From: Candidatus Cloacimonadota bacterium
GTDB taxonomy: Bacteria > Cloacimonadota > Cloacimonadia > JGIOTU-2
Direction of reading: 5' to 3'
Length of the DNA: 43,871 nt
Assembly (NCBI GenBank): GCA_018334695.1
Contig: JAGXLO010000009.1
Coordinates: 1 to 43,871 of the forward strand
The position numbers and the translations under genes were made by a program. The notes under the pieces are model-generated. The model saw nothing but the letters and a program-made list of their open reading frames with translations. It was not told the origin of the DNA and ran no database searches. Below are positions 15,684 to 25,515 of the stretch, piece after piece. Numbering within the stretch: position 1 is the first letter of the stretch; every line of letters begins with the position of its first letter.

Positions 15684-18113
15684 CTATTTCACTGAAATAT
15701 GAACTTTTTTACCCACTATTTGACTTTTAAATTTTACATAACGGTTCTCAACTTTGAAATCAACTTTTTGATTATTAATTTTTACTTCTTTTATTTCTTT
15801 TTTTGTAAACAGTTTTATTAAAATTTCTTTCTCGGAAGGACCTAATATAATCTTGATCTCATTACTTTTACTTTTACATTTTATTGCAAACTTTTCATTA
15901 TCATCATAATATAAGTACTCTTCTTTATCCTTGTGGTAAATGTTTATTGTTAAGGAATTTAATTCTTTTTCTCCAATATACTGCATCATTGGACCAGTCG
16001 GAATAATACTGCCTTTTTTAATAAATAATGGCATTTCATCTAAAGAAGACTCATAATATATCCAACTTTTACCTTGATATTCTTTTTTAGTCCAAAAATC
16101 AAGCCAATCCCCTTCTGGTAAATATATCTGTCTCCTATTTTCCTTAGTTAAGATCGGAGCAACTAAAATATTTGAACCAAATAGATATTGATCATCGATG
16201 TTTATCACATTAGGATCTTTTTCATATTCAAGTACTAAAGGTTTCATCAATGGGTTACTATTTTTAGTACATTTATACGCTTCAGAATAAATATATGGTA
16301 TTAATTTATACCTGATTTTAGCAAACCTTTTATACACTTCAACCACTTTATCACCAAAATGCCAGGGTTCTCGGGGACTTGTTCCGTGAAATCTAGCATG
16401 GGATGAAAACAGACCTAACTGCATCCAGCGTATATAACAGTCATCTTCAGGGGTCATAAAATAACCACCTATATCATGACTCCAAAACGGAAAGCCGGAA
16501 AGTGCAAACGATAAACCCCCTTTAAGAGTTGAAGCCATGGCTGGGAAATCAGAATCAGTATCACCTGCCCAGTGTAATGGATATCGCTGAGAACCAGCAT
16601 ATGCAGAACGGGCCCAGATTATAGCATTTTCTGATCCGTGTATTTCTTTAGTTAAATTAAATACCATTTTATTATATAAAAGTGGATAAAGATTATGAAA
16701 TTCCTCACCGATATATTTATCATAACAAGCATCTACTTCAATGCCTTCTCCAAAATCAACTTTTATTGCATCTATGCCCATTTTAAGTAAATTAGCAAGC
16801 TTCTTTTTATACCAGTCTTTAGCCGCAGGATTACTAATATCTATAATACCATCCATATTAGTGGAATCAGAACCTTTTTCAAAATAGCCTTTTTCTTTTG
16901 CTTCTTCATAAATATTAGTTGATTGATGAACATAAGGTAACTGCCAAATACTCATATGAAAACCAAGCTCTTTTAGATCCTGAACCAATTTTTCAGGAGC
17001 TGGAAAATCATCTTTAGCAAATTCAAAATCACACCTTAGTTCTTCTTCAAACCAATCAGCATCTAAATGAAGAACATCACAGGGATATTTTTTATTTCTT
17101 AATTTTTTAGCTGTGTCTAACATTTCGGATTGAGTCCGATAGCTGTTTCGGCTCATCCAGAGCCCGAAGCTCCATTTTGGAGGTAATGGTGTTTTACCTG
17201 TAATATCTGTATAATTACTTAATATCTCTTTTAAGGATGGACCGTAGATAAAGTAATAATCTAATTGGTTTTCAGCTGTCTCAATTTGATAGGCTTTTTG
17301 AAAGTAGTCTCCTAATTTATACTTTGATTTGTAGGTTGTATTCATAAAAATCCCATAATCATTGGAACTCATAAAAAAGGGTATATTTTTATATGATTTT
17401 TGGGTTGAGGTACCAAGGGCATCAACCTGCCAGCAGAGAACTTCCTGACCTCTTTTATTTAGATCTGTAAATTTTTCTCCCAGACCATAAAAGTTTTCTT
17501 TGTGTGACAACCAGATTGAATCAAAAGCAGCTTTCTCGCCAGTTTTTAAATTTTCAGCTAAACCAAAAGGAAAACACTCAAAACTGGAATAATCATCTTT
17601 GGCTTCCCCCTGGTATTTAATCAATTCATGCATAGAATGTTCATCATAATTATACTGTTTGATTAACTCATTGTTGTTTTTATCTTTAATAGTTATATTG
17701 ACAGGGTCTTTTAAGACTTCAATATTTAAATTATCAGTTCTTATCACATATTTTTCGCCTTGGTTCTCAAAATCTTGATCATAATATTTATCTTCAAATT
17801 GATCAACTACCATAGGAGTGGAATGTTCTTTTATATTGCTTCCTTTTACCAGCCTTATTCTAACTATATTCTTGGTCTTAATTTCAAGTCTTAAGATCAT
17901 TTCTAATTTATTACCCTTTGGGGTAAGGTTAGGATTTAACTGGTGAAAAAAAATATTCATAATATCTTTTCTATATTCCCATCCTTCACATATAAAATCT
18001 ATTACTCCCTTGCTTTGAGAAACCTTTTTTATTTTTCTAGGTATAAAAAATACCGCATTATCATCACTTAAAACAGTTTTTTTCAATTCATCAAAATCTA
18101 AGACATCAAACAT
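15684..18113 (-). CDS. GH31 glycoside hydrolase, alpha-xylosidase (YicI)-like
   Basis: An 809-residue retaining GH31 enzyme with an N-terminal beta-sandwich and central (beta/alpha)8 barrel. The nucleophile is the Asp of IKVDFGEG and the acid/base the Asp of HWAGDTDSDF. LSGFPFWSHDIGGY and SSHARFHG are hallmark stretches. KVDFGEG, matching KTDFGER of E. coli YicI, favours alpha-xylosidase over alpha-glucosidase. There is no signal peptide, so it acts on imported oligosaccharides or glycosides in the cytoplasm. It is flanked by methyltransferase genes and is downstream of xylose isomerase and xylulokinase, so released xylose would enter the pentose phosphate pathway. Its position inside the demethylase block suggests the natural substrate carries both an alpha-glycoside and a methyl group (inference). 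Confidence 0.92.
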   Translation of the reverse strand: MFDVLDFDELKKTVLSDDNAVFFIPRKIKKVSQSKGVIDFICEGWEYRKDIMNIFFHQLNPNLTPKGNKLEMILRLEIKTKNIVRIRLVKGSNIKEHSTPMVVDQFEDKYYDQDFENQGEKYVIRTDNLNIEVLKDPVNITIKDKNNNELIKQYNYDEHSMHELIKYQGEAKDDYSSFECFPFGLAENLKTGEKAAFDSIWLSHKENFYGLGEKFTDLNKRGQEVLCWQVDALGTSTQKSYKNIPFFMSSNDYGIFMNTTYKSKYKLGDYFQKAYQIETAENQLDYYFIYGPSLKEILSNYTDITGKTPLPPKWSFGLWMSRNSYRTQSEMLDTAKKLRNKKYPCDVLHLDADWFEEELRCDFEFAKDDFPAPEKLVQDLKELGFHMSIWQLPYVHQSTNIYEEAKEKGYFEKGSDSTNMDGIIDISNPAAKDWYKKKLANLLKMGIDAIKVDFGEGIEVDACYDKYIGEEFHNLYPLLYNKMVFNLTKEIHGSENAIIWARSAYAGSQRYPLHWAGDTDSDFPAMASTLKGGLSFALSGFPFWSHDIGGYFMTPEDDCYIRWMQLGLFSSHARFHGTSPREPWHFGDKVVEVYKRFAKIRYKLIPYIYSEAYKCTKNSNPLMKPLVLEYEKDPNVINIDDQYLFGSNILVAPILTKENRRQIYLPEGDWLDFWTKKEYQGKSWIYYESSLDEMPLFIKKGSIIPTGPMMQYIGEKELNSLTINIYHKDKEEYLYYDDNEKFAIKCKSKSNEIKIILGPSEKEILIKLFTKKEIKEVKINNQKVDFKVENRYVKFKSQIVGKKVHISVK

Positions 18114-18145
18114 CTTAAACCTCCCTAATAAAAAGTAAAATTTTA

Positions 18146-19267
18146 TTAAATATTTAAAGGGAACTTCCCGTACTTATCTCTTATTTCAGCAACTGCCCAT
18201 AAATTCTTAATAGGAGTTCCATGTGGAGTTGCATCACCCGTACTTAAAATGAAGTTATAGCCGGGCTGCATCTTTTTTAATAAATCCATCACATAATCTT
18301 TAACTTCATCCACTGACAGTTTTTGTAAAGAAGCTGGCTCAATCCCCCCGATAATTATTTTTTTATCGCCCAGTTCTTCTCTAGCATCATAAGGCCAGAG
18401 GTCTCCACTTGTTGGAGGACACATTGAATCGATTCCATCCATTTTTCCCGCTGCTAATTGGTCTATTAACTTTGATAATTTACCACACATATGTGTTATA
18501 TATTTTGTATCTTTAGCTAAGGCTAATTCAGCGTATTCATCAATATAATCCATACAATAATTTTCATACATATTGGGACTTAATACTGTAGTAGAAGTAT
18601 CTTCATAAGGAATTACTACATCTGAAGGGTAATCTAAAATAATTTCATAACATTCTTTGTTCTTTTCATGAATTAAATCTAAAACTTCTTGCATTTCCTC
18701 AGGATGGTCCATTAACATATAGACTGTCTTTTCTAAACCAATTAAGAATTGCAGAAACTGCTGAATAGGAGTCAAGGGAGCTGAGGGTACAGCTATACCC
18801 GCTTCCCCTATTTCTTTATCCTTTTTTTTGAATTCTTCCTTCATTGATTTAAATTCTAAATTTTCAAGTACATATTTATATATTCTTAAATCTTCAATAT
18901 CTTCTATGTAATGCTTTTTAATAAATCCATACTTAATTTTCTCCGTGGTTACCCTTTTTTCTTCAACGGTGCCTTTGGGTGTAATATATCTATTGAAAAT
19001 TTTATCCTCTTCTCTCACCGATTCATATTTAACATCATTGGTACAAACTAATTCTAAGGAAGCACCAAAGGGTTCACTATAGGTTGGAACATGTCTTTCC
19101 ATTAAATCAAATTCCAATTCTTGGCTGGCATCTATTATGCTGGCTGCTTTTTTTGAATCCCAGGATGAAAGAAAGTAATAATCTACAAGAGGTGACCAGG
19201 GTAAATAGTCTGGTTTTTCCCCGTTTAAAACTGCTGTTAATCTTTCTCTAGAAGTCATGTTTTTCAT
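18146..19267 (-). CDS. UroD-family corrinoid methyltransferase (methyltransferase I-like)
   Basis: A 373-residue COG0407-type protein, beginning MKNMTSRERLTAVLNGEKPD as these methyltransferases do. It has the zinc-type HxC site in THMCGK; the region that carries the third ligand in MtaA reads STGDATPHGTP, the pattern of demethylating family members rather than of coenzyme M methyltransferases. It lies directly after the corrinoid protein gene and before GH31 and the AcsE-like gene, equivalent to MtvB of the Moorella MtvABC O-demethylase. It should transfer a methyl group from the substrate to Co(I). It is not a heme-pathway HemE: no other porphyrin gene is near. Substrate unknown. Confidence 0.85.
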   Translation of the reverse strand: MKNMTSRERLTAVLNGEKPDYLPWSPLVDYYFLSSWDSKKAASIIDASQELEFDLMERHVPTYSEPFGASLELVCTNDVKYESVREEDKIFNRYITPKGTVEEKRVTTEKIKYGFIKKHYIEDIEDLRIYKYVLENLEFKSMKEEFKKKDKEIGEAGIAVPSAPLTPIQQFLQFLIGLEKTVYMLMDHPEEMQEVLDLIHEKNKECYEIILDYPSDVVIPYEDTSTTVLSPNMYENYCMDYIDEYAELALAKDTKYITHMCGKLSKLIDQLAAGKMDGIDSMCPPTSGDLWPYDAREELGDKKIIIGGIEPASLQKLSVDEVKDYVMDLLKKMQPGYNFILSTGDATPHGTPIKNLWAVAEIRDKYGKFPLNI

Positions 19268-19332
19268 TGTTCAAGTCCCCCTTTTTTGTTTAATATCTTT
19301 TACTTAAATTAATATTCAAACTGTTATGATAT

Positions 19333-19932
19333 TTACGAAGCTATTTTCTTTTTAATATCTTTAGCTACATTAGAAGCTTCCGCTGCATCTTTTGCGTAAA
19401 AGTCAGCCGAAATTTCTTGGGCAAAATCTTCTGTTATAGGAGCTCCTCCGACCATCACACTTACTTTATCTCTTATTCCTGCTTTTTCTAAGGCTTCTAT
19501 GATTGTACCCATTTCATTCATAGTAGTGGTCAATAGGGCAGATAATCCTACAATATCAGCATCTATTTCTTTTGCTTTTTTAACAAACTCTTCGGTCGGT
19601 ACATCAGTACCCAGATCATAAACTTCAAAACCGGCGCCTTCTAACATCATAGCTACAAGATTTTTACCAACATCATGTAGATCACTTTCAACTGCACCAA
19701 TAACTACTTTACCGGCTGACTGGACTCCACTTTCAATCAATTTAGGTTTTAAAATCTCCATCCCGGTATTCATAGCTCTAGCTGCTACTAATACACCCGG
19801 GACAAAGATCTTATCATTTTTAAACTTTTCTCCAATTACTTTCATACCTGCCATAAGCCCTTCGTGTAATATCTTCTCTGCTCCAATACTACTATTTAAT
19901 GCTTCCTGTATTCCTTCTTTTACCGAATTGTA
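19333..19932 (-). pseudogene. Corrinoid protein, C-terminal part, separated by IS insertion
   Basis: This encodes residues 19-217 of a methyltransferase corrinoid protein. It has the rest of the N-terminal helical cap (EGIQEAL, EKILHEGLMAGMKVIGEKF) and the whole B12 domain: the lower-ligand motif DLHDVGKN, then GLSALLTTT and VGGAPI. The frame is open from the IS junction at 19932 but has no start codon until an internal ATG at 19854 with a weak ribosome site. The missing 18 codons lie at 21737-21790, and joining the two parts restores one frame with no gain or loss of bases. A shortened B12-domain protein from 19854 (173 residues) could still be made, but the cap that protects the methyl-cobalt would be incomplete. 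Confidence 0.9.
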
Positions 19933-19945
19933 GCCGAGAAAGATT

Positions 19946-19963
19946 CGCCTATGCTAATAGGCG
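19946..19963 (+). repeat. IS left-end hairpin
   Basis: Seven-base arms CGCCTAT and ATAGGCG flank the loop GCTA, 13 bases inside the left junction. Subterminal hairpins of this kind are what Y1 transposases recognise in IS200/IS605 elements. Confidence 0.75.
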
Positions 19964-20262
19964 GTGATGAATCGGATATTTTAATCGTCTTGGTAATTAT
20001 ATACATATTTGTTATATTGTTCTTGGATACTCACCTCTTTGATGATATAATAGAGATAGTAACTTATCAACAGGTATTTTTTTGATAAATGCCTATCAAA
20101 GTACTAAGTATTTAAATTCCTTTCTGAAATATCATTTTATACGGATCCTTAAATACAGCCAACATATCCTAAATAATCCTAAAAACTAAAATCAACTTTA
20201 GATACCATTAATCTTATTTTCAGAAACTATTCAAAATTATATTGAAAATCAAAGGTGATAAT

Positions 20263-21353
20263 ATGCAATTAACTTATGTTTTGGAATTGTTAAAACCAAC
20301 TAAAAGAAAACAAAACATATTCTTAAATAATATTGCAAAAGTAGTTAAAAATCGTCAAACTATCGCTGATAAACTCAAAGCAGGAGAAACTAAGTTAAGT
20401 TCTGCTGACTTTAAAGAGATAAATCTGCCTTCTGCTGTTAAGAATCAGAACATTAAAGAAGTTAAAGCACTTTATAAGTTGTTTTTAAAATCTGATTCTG
20501 ATAAAGATAACATAGAGTTTAAGGATAATCAGCCAATTTGTTATAATAATCAAAATTATAAAGTTGACGGTCATATAATATCTATTCCACTCTATACTTC
20601 TAGATGTCAAAGGTTTGCGTTTCCTGTTAAGCAGACTGAAAGGTTTAAAAAGCTGCAACAATATATCGAAAGTGGTTGCAAATTAGGTAAAGCTAGTTTG
20701 TTTTACAAAAGAGGTAAATGGTATTTTGCTGTAACAATTAAAATTGCTGACAAAGAAAATACTAACTCTAATGTAATGGAAGTTGATATTGAACTTAAAC
20801 AATTAGCTGTTGGTAGTGTTAAAACTCCTCAAGGAAAAGAGATTAATCGTCAATTTCATAATGGTAACCAAGCAGGTTTTATCCGTAAAAAGTATCGTCT
20901 ATTAAGAAGGAATTTAGGTCAATCTAAGAAAGTTAAAGCTATTGAAAAAATTAACAACAAAGAGCAGAGATGGATGACAGATTTAAACCATAAAATTAGT
21001 CGTCAACTTATTAATCTTGCTGTGCAAGAGCAAGTTGGTACTATAATTATGGAGAATCTAGAAAATATCCGAAATACTCTGTTAAAAGTCTTAATAGAGC
21101 AGATAGAAACCTTCATAGCTGGACTTTCTATCAACTGCAACAATTTATTGAGTATAAAGCTGAATTAGCTGGGATTAAGGTGAAATATGTTAATCCTAAA
21201 CACACCTCCCAGAGTTGTTCTAAATGTGCTAAAGTTAATAAATCGAATCGCAAAGCTAACTTATATTCTTGCGAGTGTGGAAATCATATCCACGCTGATT
21301 TAAATGCAAGGAGAAATATAGCAAATAAATATTTAGAACAACAATCTGCTTAA
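20263..21353 (+). pseudogene. tnpB: TnpB, frameshifted RNA-guided nuclease of the IS element
   Basis: The first frame runs from the ATG at 20263 (ribosome site AAAGGTGAT) to a stop ending at 21168. It includes the first RuvC aspartate region (MEVDIELKQLAVG) and the RuvC glutamate in IIMENLENIR. After about 21078 the family sequence continues in another frame (KSLNRADRNLHSWTFYQLQ) to the zinc finger (CSKC...CECG) and the third RuvC aspartate in HADLNARRN, ending at 21353. An extra CT in ATACTCTGTT explains the break. A full TnpB would be about 360 residues. The break separates the RuvC-II glutamate from the zinc finger and RuvC-III, so the nuclease should be dead unless ribosomes slip. Confidence 0.88.
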
Positions 21354-21420
21354 TTGGTAATAGATTAAGTGCCTGAGTGCCTATATTAGCAATATTGCTA
21401 GGATTATGCTATTAGAATGT

Positions 21421-21736
21421 ATAATCGGCTACCTCAGGAGGGCTGATGGCACAGCCTAAAGTTTGCGTTATAACGGTCTCGATGACCTAATGCTGAAACT
21501 ATCAATGCGTTATTTTAAAAAAGTTTCAGTGAACTTGCCTACCAGAAATGGACGGGCATTTAATCAGCAGACAACCTTAATGTTCTTGTAGGATGAGTAC
21601 CTATGGTGCAACCTTGTGACGGCCTCGCTGGCCTAGTACCGAAACTATCATTGCGTAGTACAAAGAAGAGTTTCGGTGTAAGTTCCTTTAAGGAATCCTC
21701 GTTTGTGACGATAGGAACAGGCGGGGAGGATGTCAA
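21421..21736 (+). ncRNA. Structured right-end RNA (candidate omegaRNA) with a tandem duplicated fold
   Basis: The 380 bp between tnpB and the right junction hold no gene. Two related units occur. Unit A has stems GGTC(21475)/GACC(21484) and CTGAAACT(21493)/AGTTTCAG(21522). Unit B has GGCC(21621)/GGCC(21630) and CCGAAACT(21639)/AGTTTCGG(21669). Loop sequences between them also align (TCGAT/TCGCT and ATCAATGCGT/ATCATTGCGT). In each stem a T-A pair in A becomes C-G in B, so base pairing is kept while sequence changes. TnpB elements encode their guide RNA over the right end, so this is the expected place for an omegaRNA; the doubled fold is unusual. The RNA identity is inferred. Confidence 0.65.
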
Positions 21737-21790
21737 ACCATCTACACTACCATTTTGTAAACTTTCAGAAATTTTATCTAATATATTCAT
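21737..21790 (-). pseudogene. Corrinoid protein, N-terminal 18 codons
   Basis: The start of the corrinoid protein, with AGGAGG upstream and the peptide MNILDKISESLQNGSVDG. This matches the usual N-terminus of methyltransferase corrinoid proteins. After codon 18 the frame enters IS DNA, giving a chimeric 76-codon ORF that is not a gene. Its ribosome site and its 39-base distance from xylB show that it was the next gene of the xylose operon before the insertion. Confidence 0.88.
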
Positions 21791-21829
21791 TGTTTGCCTC
21801 CTATAAATTTCATATTATTGTTGTGTTAA

Positions 21830-23332
21830 TTAATTTAATTTGCTTAATTTTTTATATTCCTTCTTTAAGGAAGGATATAGTTCTCTATATATTTCATAGT
21901 ACTTTTTATATCTTTTCACATTTTCTTTATTAGGTTTTATTTGTTCTGAAACTTTTATAATACTATCCGATACTTCTTCAAAACTTTTGAATACTCCAAC
22001 TCCCACTCCGGCAATTATAGCTGCACCATAAGCCGGTCCTTCTTCTACATTTAATAAATTAATAGGATGACCTAATATATCGGCTAATATCTGCTGCCAG
22101 ACTTTACTTTTTGCTCCTCCTCCAATTGCCCTAATTTCTTTAATTTTAACATTCTGCTTTTTGATAAGTCGAAATGAATCTTTTAAACCGAAGGTAACAC
22201 CTTCCATTACACTGCGAATGAAATGTCCCTGGGTATGTCTACCCGAAATACCAAAGAAAACTCCACGTGCATCGGCATCTCCATGGGGAGTCCTTTCACC
22301 ATAAAGATAGGGTAAAAAAATTAATCCTTCACTACCAGCTTCTACATCATCTGCCTTTTTATTAAGCTTTTCATAATCTAAATGGTCGTCAAAAAGGCTG
22401 TTTTTAAGCCAGTTAAAGGACAATCCGGCTGATAACATTACCCCCATCATATACCAGGAGTCCGGTTTTGAATGGTTAAATAGATGAATTCTACCTTTTT
22501 TATCAGCAGTGGGTTGGTTAGTCTGTGCTAAGACAACTCCCGAAGAACCAATACTTACCATCACTCTTCCCTCTTTTATGATTCCACTACCCACTGCTCC
22601 ACAGGCATTATCTGCCCCACCGGCTATAACTGGTGTATCTCTTTTTAAAGGAGTTTTTCGGGCAGTAATCTCATTTATTTTACCTCCTATATCGATAGAT
22701 TCAATTACTGGAGGTAAAATATTTCCATTAAGTCCAAGCATCTCTATAATATCTTCTGACCATTTTTTCTCTTTAACATAAAAAAGGAGGGTGCCAGCCG
22801 CGTCTGATACTTCGGTATTAATCTCGCCTGTCAATTTAAATCGAATAAAGTCCTTTGGCATCAAGACATAGTTAACCTTTTGGTAATTATCAGGTTCATT
22901 TTCCTTTAACCAGAGAATTTTGGGTGCAGTAAAACCTTCTAAAGCGGGATTGGAAACTTTTTTAATTAATTTTTTAAGTCCTCCGGTTTTATTTTGTATA
23001 TCCTTACACTGTTTTGCAGTTCTGGTATCACTCCAGAGGATAGCTGGTCTAATTACTTCCATCTCATCATCTAAAAAGACAGAACTATGCATCTGACCGG
23101 ACAAACTAATACCTGCAATATTTTCTGATCTAATATTACTTTCTTTAATTATCTTATTTATCACCTTTACAACTGCTTCCCACCAATCGGCGGGATTTTG
23201 TTCAGCCCAGCCTGAACTGGGAGTAGATAAAGGATAGCTTTCATTACAGGTTTTTATCAATTTTCCTTCTTCAGATAATAATAATGCTTTTACTCCACTG
23301 GTCCCTACATCTAAGCCTAAGAGGTACCTCAA
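21830..23332 (-). CDS. xylB: Xylulokinase
   Basis: FGGY-family kinase of 500 residues that phosphorylates D-xylulose to xylulose-5-phosphate. MRYLLGLDVGTSGVKALLL is the ATP-binding start, GWAEQNPADWW and LSGQMHS (substrate site) follow. Catalytic Asp is in AGGADNACGA and the C-terminal ATP motif is IRAIGGGAKSKVWQQ with GPAYGAA. It follows xylA by 20 bases. Cytoplasmic; supplies the pentose phosphate pathway. Confidence 0.95.
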   Translation of the reverse strand: MRYLLGLDVGTSGVKALLLSEEGKLIKTCNESYPLSTPSSGWAEQNPADWWEAVVKVINKIIKESNIRSENIAGISLSGQMHSSVFLDDEMEVIRPAILWSDTRTAKQCKDIQNKTGGLKKLIKKVSNPALEGFTAPKILWLKENEPDNYQKVNYVLMPKDFIRFKLTGEINTEVSDAAGTLLFYVKEKKWSEDIIEMLGLNGNILPPVIESIDIGGKINEITARKTPLKRDTPVIAGGADNACGAVGSGIIKEGRVMVSIGSSGVVLAQTNQPTADKKGRIHLFNHSKPDSWYMMGVMLSAGLSFNWLKNSLFDDHLDYEKLNKKADDVEAGSEGLIFLPYLYGERTPHGDADARGVFFGISGRHTQGHFIRSVMEGVTFGLKDSFRLIKKQNVKIKEIRAIGGGAKSKVWQQILADILGHPINLLNVEEGPAYGAAIIAGVGVGVFKSFEEVSDSIIKVSEQIKPNKENVKRYKKYYEIYRELYPSLKKEYKKLSKLN

Positions 23333-23352
23333 CTTTTACTCCTCCTTATTTC

Positions 23353-24660
23353 TTATATATAACTGTTTAAAATTGCTTCTAACTTTTCTTGATGGCCTGA
23401 TTCATTAATTATTTCATTTTCCTTTGCGTATTCAGCAAGTTCCTTGAAACCGACTTGCCCTTCTTTAATCTTCTTGCCAATACCTTTTTGATAACTTCTA
23501 TATCTTTCTTCTAAGAAATCTTCAATAACTCTATCCTCAAGTAATTGGTAAGCAGTTTTTAAGCCTCGGGCAAAAGAATCAATGCCGGCAATATGTCCAT
23601 AAAATAAATCTATCGGTTTAAAAGAGGGCCTTCTAACTGTAGCATCAAAGTTTAAACCGCCCGGTTTTAAACCACCATTTTTAAGGATTTCATACATTGC
23701 TAAAGTTGTTTTATAAACATTAGTAGGAAACTGATCAGTATCCCAGCCCAATAACATATCACCTTGATTACCATCTAAACTGCCCAAGGCATTATTTATG
23801 CGGGCAGTTTGCAGTTCATGTTGAAAGGTATGTCCGGCCAAAGTAGCATGGTTGGCCTCAATATTTAACTTGAAATGTTTATCTAAATTGTACTTCCTTA
23901 AAAAGGCAAGAACGGTAGAAACATCAAAATCATACTGATGTTTGGTTGGTTCTTTGGGCTTTGGTTCAATTAGAAGTTGACCATCAAAATTGATCTCTTG
24001 AGCATATTCAACTGCCATTTCAAAAAAGCGCGCAATATTATCCTGTTCAAGTCCCATCTTTGTATTCAACAATGTTTCATAACCTTCACGTCCTCCCCAG
24101 AAAACGTAATTTTCACCCCCAAGCCTTTTTGTAACTTCCATCGCTTTTTTGACTTGAGCTGCAGCATAAGCGAAAACATCTGCATTGGGAGAAGAAGCAG
24201 CCCCATTCATAAAACGAGGATGATCAAATAGACAAGCAGTTCCCCATAATAGATTGATATCATATTCCTGCATCTTCTCTTCTATTAATTCAATAATTTC
24301 ATCTAAATTTTGATTGGTTTCTTTTAAATTACTACCGGTCGGTGCAATATCCCTATCGTGAAAACAGAAATATTTAACCCCAAGTTTTGACATAAATTCA
24401 AATGCAGCTTCTACTCTTGCTTTTGCCTTATCCATAGGGTCGGAAATATTATACCAGGTTCTTTCCATAGTAGGGCTGCCAAATGGATCTGCCCCATCTC
24501 CTCTAAATGTATGCCAGTATGCAACGGAAAAACGTAGATGCTCTTCCATTGTTTTCTCTCCGATTTTTTCTTTGGGATTATAATATTTATATGCTAAAGG
24601 GTTTTTTGATTCTTTACCTTTAAATTTTATTTGATCAACTTCGGGAAAATATTCTTCCAT
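23353..24660 (-). CDS. xylA: Xylose isomerase (class II)
   Basis: A 435-residue TIM-barrel isomerase converting D-xylose to D-xylulose. It has the class II N-terminal extension and the motifs YFCFHDRD (catalytic His/Asp), [20 protein letters not shown] and [15 protein letters not shown], and the metal-binding GWDTDQFP. It is the first catabolic gene after the ABC permeases in a leftward operon, which identifies xylose or a xyloside as an imported or released sugar. Confidence 0.97.
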   Translation of the reverse strand: MEEYFPEVDQIKFKGKESKNPLAYKYYNPKEKIGEKTMEEHLRFSVAYWHTFRGDGADPFGSPTMERTWYNISDPMDKAKARVEAAFEFMSKLGVKYFCFHDRDIAPTGSNLKETNQNLDEIIELIEEKMQEYDINLLWGTACLFDHPRFMNGAASSPNADVFAYAAAQVKKAMEVTKRLGGENYVFWGGREGYETLLNTKMGLEQDNIARFFEMAVEYAQEINFDGQLLIEPKPKEPTKHQYDFDVSTVLAFLRKYNLDKHFKLNIEANHATLAGHTFQHELQTARINNALGSLDGNQGDMLLGWDTDQFPTNVYKTTLAMYEILKNGGLKPGGLNFDATVRRPSFKPIDLFYGHIAGIDSFARGLKTAYQLLEDRVIEDFLEERYRSYQKGIGKKIKEGQVGFKELAEYAKENEIINESGHQEKLEAILNSYI

Positions 24661-24684
24661 TAATAAAACCTCCTAGTTTTTAAT

Positions 24685-25515
24685 TTATTTAAATGAACCA
24701 GAAGTCCATCCTTTAATGATTTTATCCTGTAAGGTTATAAAGATTATTATAACAGGTAGGATAATAACATTAGTAAAGGCCATTACCTTATTCCATTTAG
24801 TAATCTTTGCCCCAATAAATGTATACAATCCTACTGTAGCAGGCTGCATACTCATCTCACTTAAAAAGGAAATTGAGTAGATAAAGTCACCCCAGGCAAA
24901 CATAAATGTTATAGCAGCAATTATAAGGATTCCTGTTTTAGCAACGGGCATTACTACTCTAAAGAATGCTCCCATCCTACTACAACCATCAATCCAAGCT
25001 GCTTCTTCAAGAGATTCCGGAATAGAAAGAAAGGTAGTTCTTAAAAATACGACAGCCAATGGGAGTGCAATACCGGTCTTACCTAAAATAACTGCCCAAT
25101 ATGTATTTAACAAGCCCATTTTATCAAATATCATAAACAGGGGAGTGACCATGAGTATCTGGGGTAACATCTGTCCTACTAAAAAGAGCAGTATTAACCA
25201 ATTTATCCACTTCTTTTTTATCCGCGAAAGAGCATAACCGGTTAACATTGCAAAAAATACAGTTAAAACAGTTACTGAAACTCCTATTATGAGACTATTT
25301 TTCAAGTGCATAAATGCTCTTGATTCTAATACTTCAGTGTAATTTTGCCACCTCAATTGACTGGGAATTAAAGAAGGCGGCCAGCTCATTGTTTCATTTA
25401 GGCTTTTAAAGGATGTGGATATTACCCAAAATACTGGAAATAAGTAAATTGCAATAATTACAAGGGCAATTATAAATAACATGAATTTTTTTCTACTTTT
25501 AAATTTTTTCAGCAT
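24685..25515 (-). CDS. Sugar ABC transporter permease, MalG-type
   Basis: A 276-residue inner-membrane permease of the CUT1 class with about six membrane helices. The first is LFIIALVIIAIYLFPVFWVI and the EAA loop is EEAAWIDGCSRMGAFFRVVMP near residue 200. It would pair with the MalF-type permease, whose stop overlaps its start. No ATPase gene is in the window, so a shared MsmK-like ATPase elsewhere is expected. Confidence 0.93.
   Translation of the reverse strand: MLKKFKSRKKFMLFIIALVIIAIYLFPVFWVISTSFKSLNETMSWPPSLIPSQLRWQNYTEVLESRAFMHLKNSLIIGVSVTVLTVFFAMLTGYALSRIKKKWINWLILLFLVGQMLPQILMVTPLFMIFDKMGLLNTYWAVILGKTGIALPLAVVFLRTTFLSIPESLEEAAWIDGCSRMGAFFRVVMPVAKTGILIIAAITFMFAWGDFIYSISFLSEMSMQPATVGLYTFIGAKITKWNKVMAFTNVIILPVIIIFITLQDKIIKGWTSGSFK

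Larger units (their letters stand above)
19933..21736 (+). mobile_element. IS200/IS605-type (IS1341-like, tnpB-only) element, 1804 bp
   Basis: The limits are set by the interrupted corrinoid gene: removing exactly 19933-21736 rejoins its two parts in frame. There is no target duplication and no terminal inverted repeat, as expected for single-strand transposition by a Y1 transposase. The left end has a hairpin with arms CGCCTAT (19946-19952) and ATAGGCG (19957-19963). The right end has ATCCTC (21695-21700) pairing with GAGGAT (21726-21731). It carries a frameshifted tnpB and no tnpA, so it can only move if a Y1 transposase acts in trans. It is the only plus-strand gene unit in the window. Confidence 0.9.

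Noticed and set aside
18146-19267. Uroporphyrinogen decarboxylase of heme synthesis (HemE)
   Set aside because: HxC zinc-type motif, corrinoid and AcsE-like neighbours, and no porphyrin genes fit the methyltransferase branch.
21560-21790. 76-codon minus-strand reading frame across the IS right junction
   Set aside because: Only its first 18 codons are real (corrinoid protein start); the rest is IS right-end DNA read through by chance.
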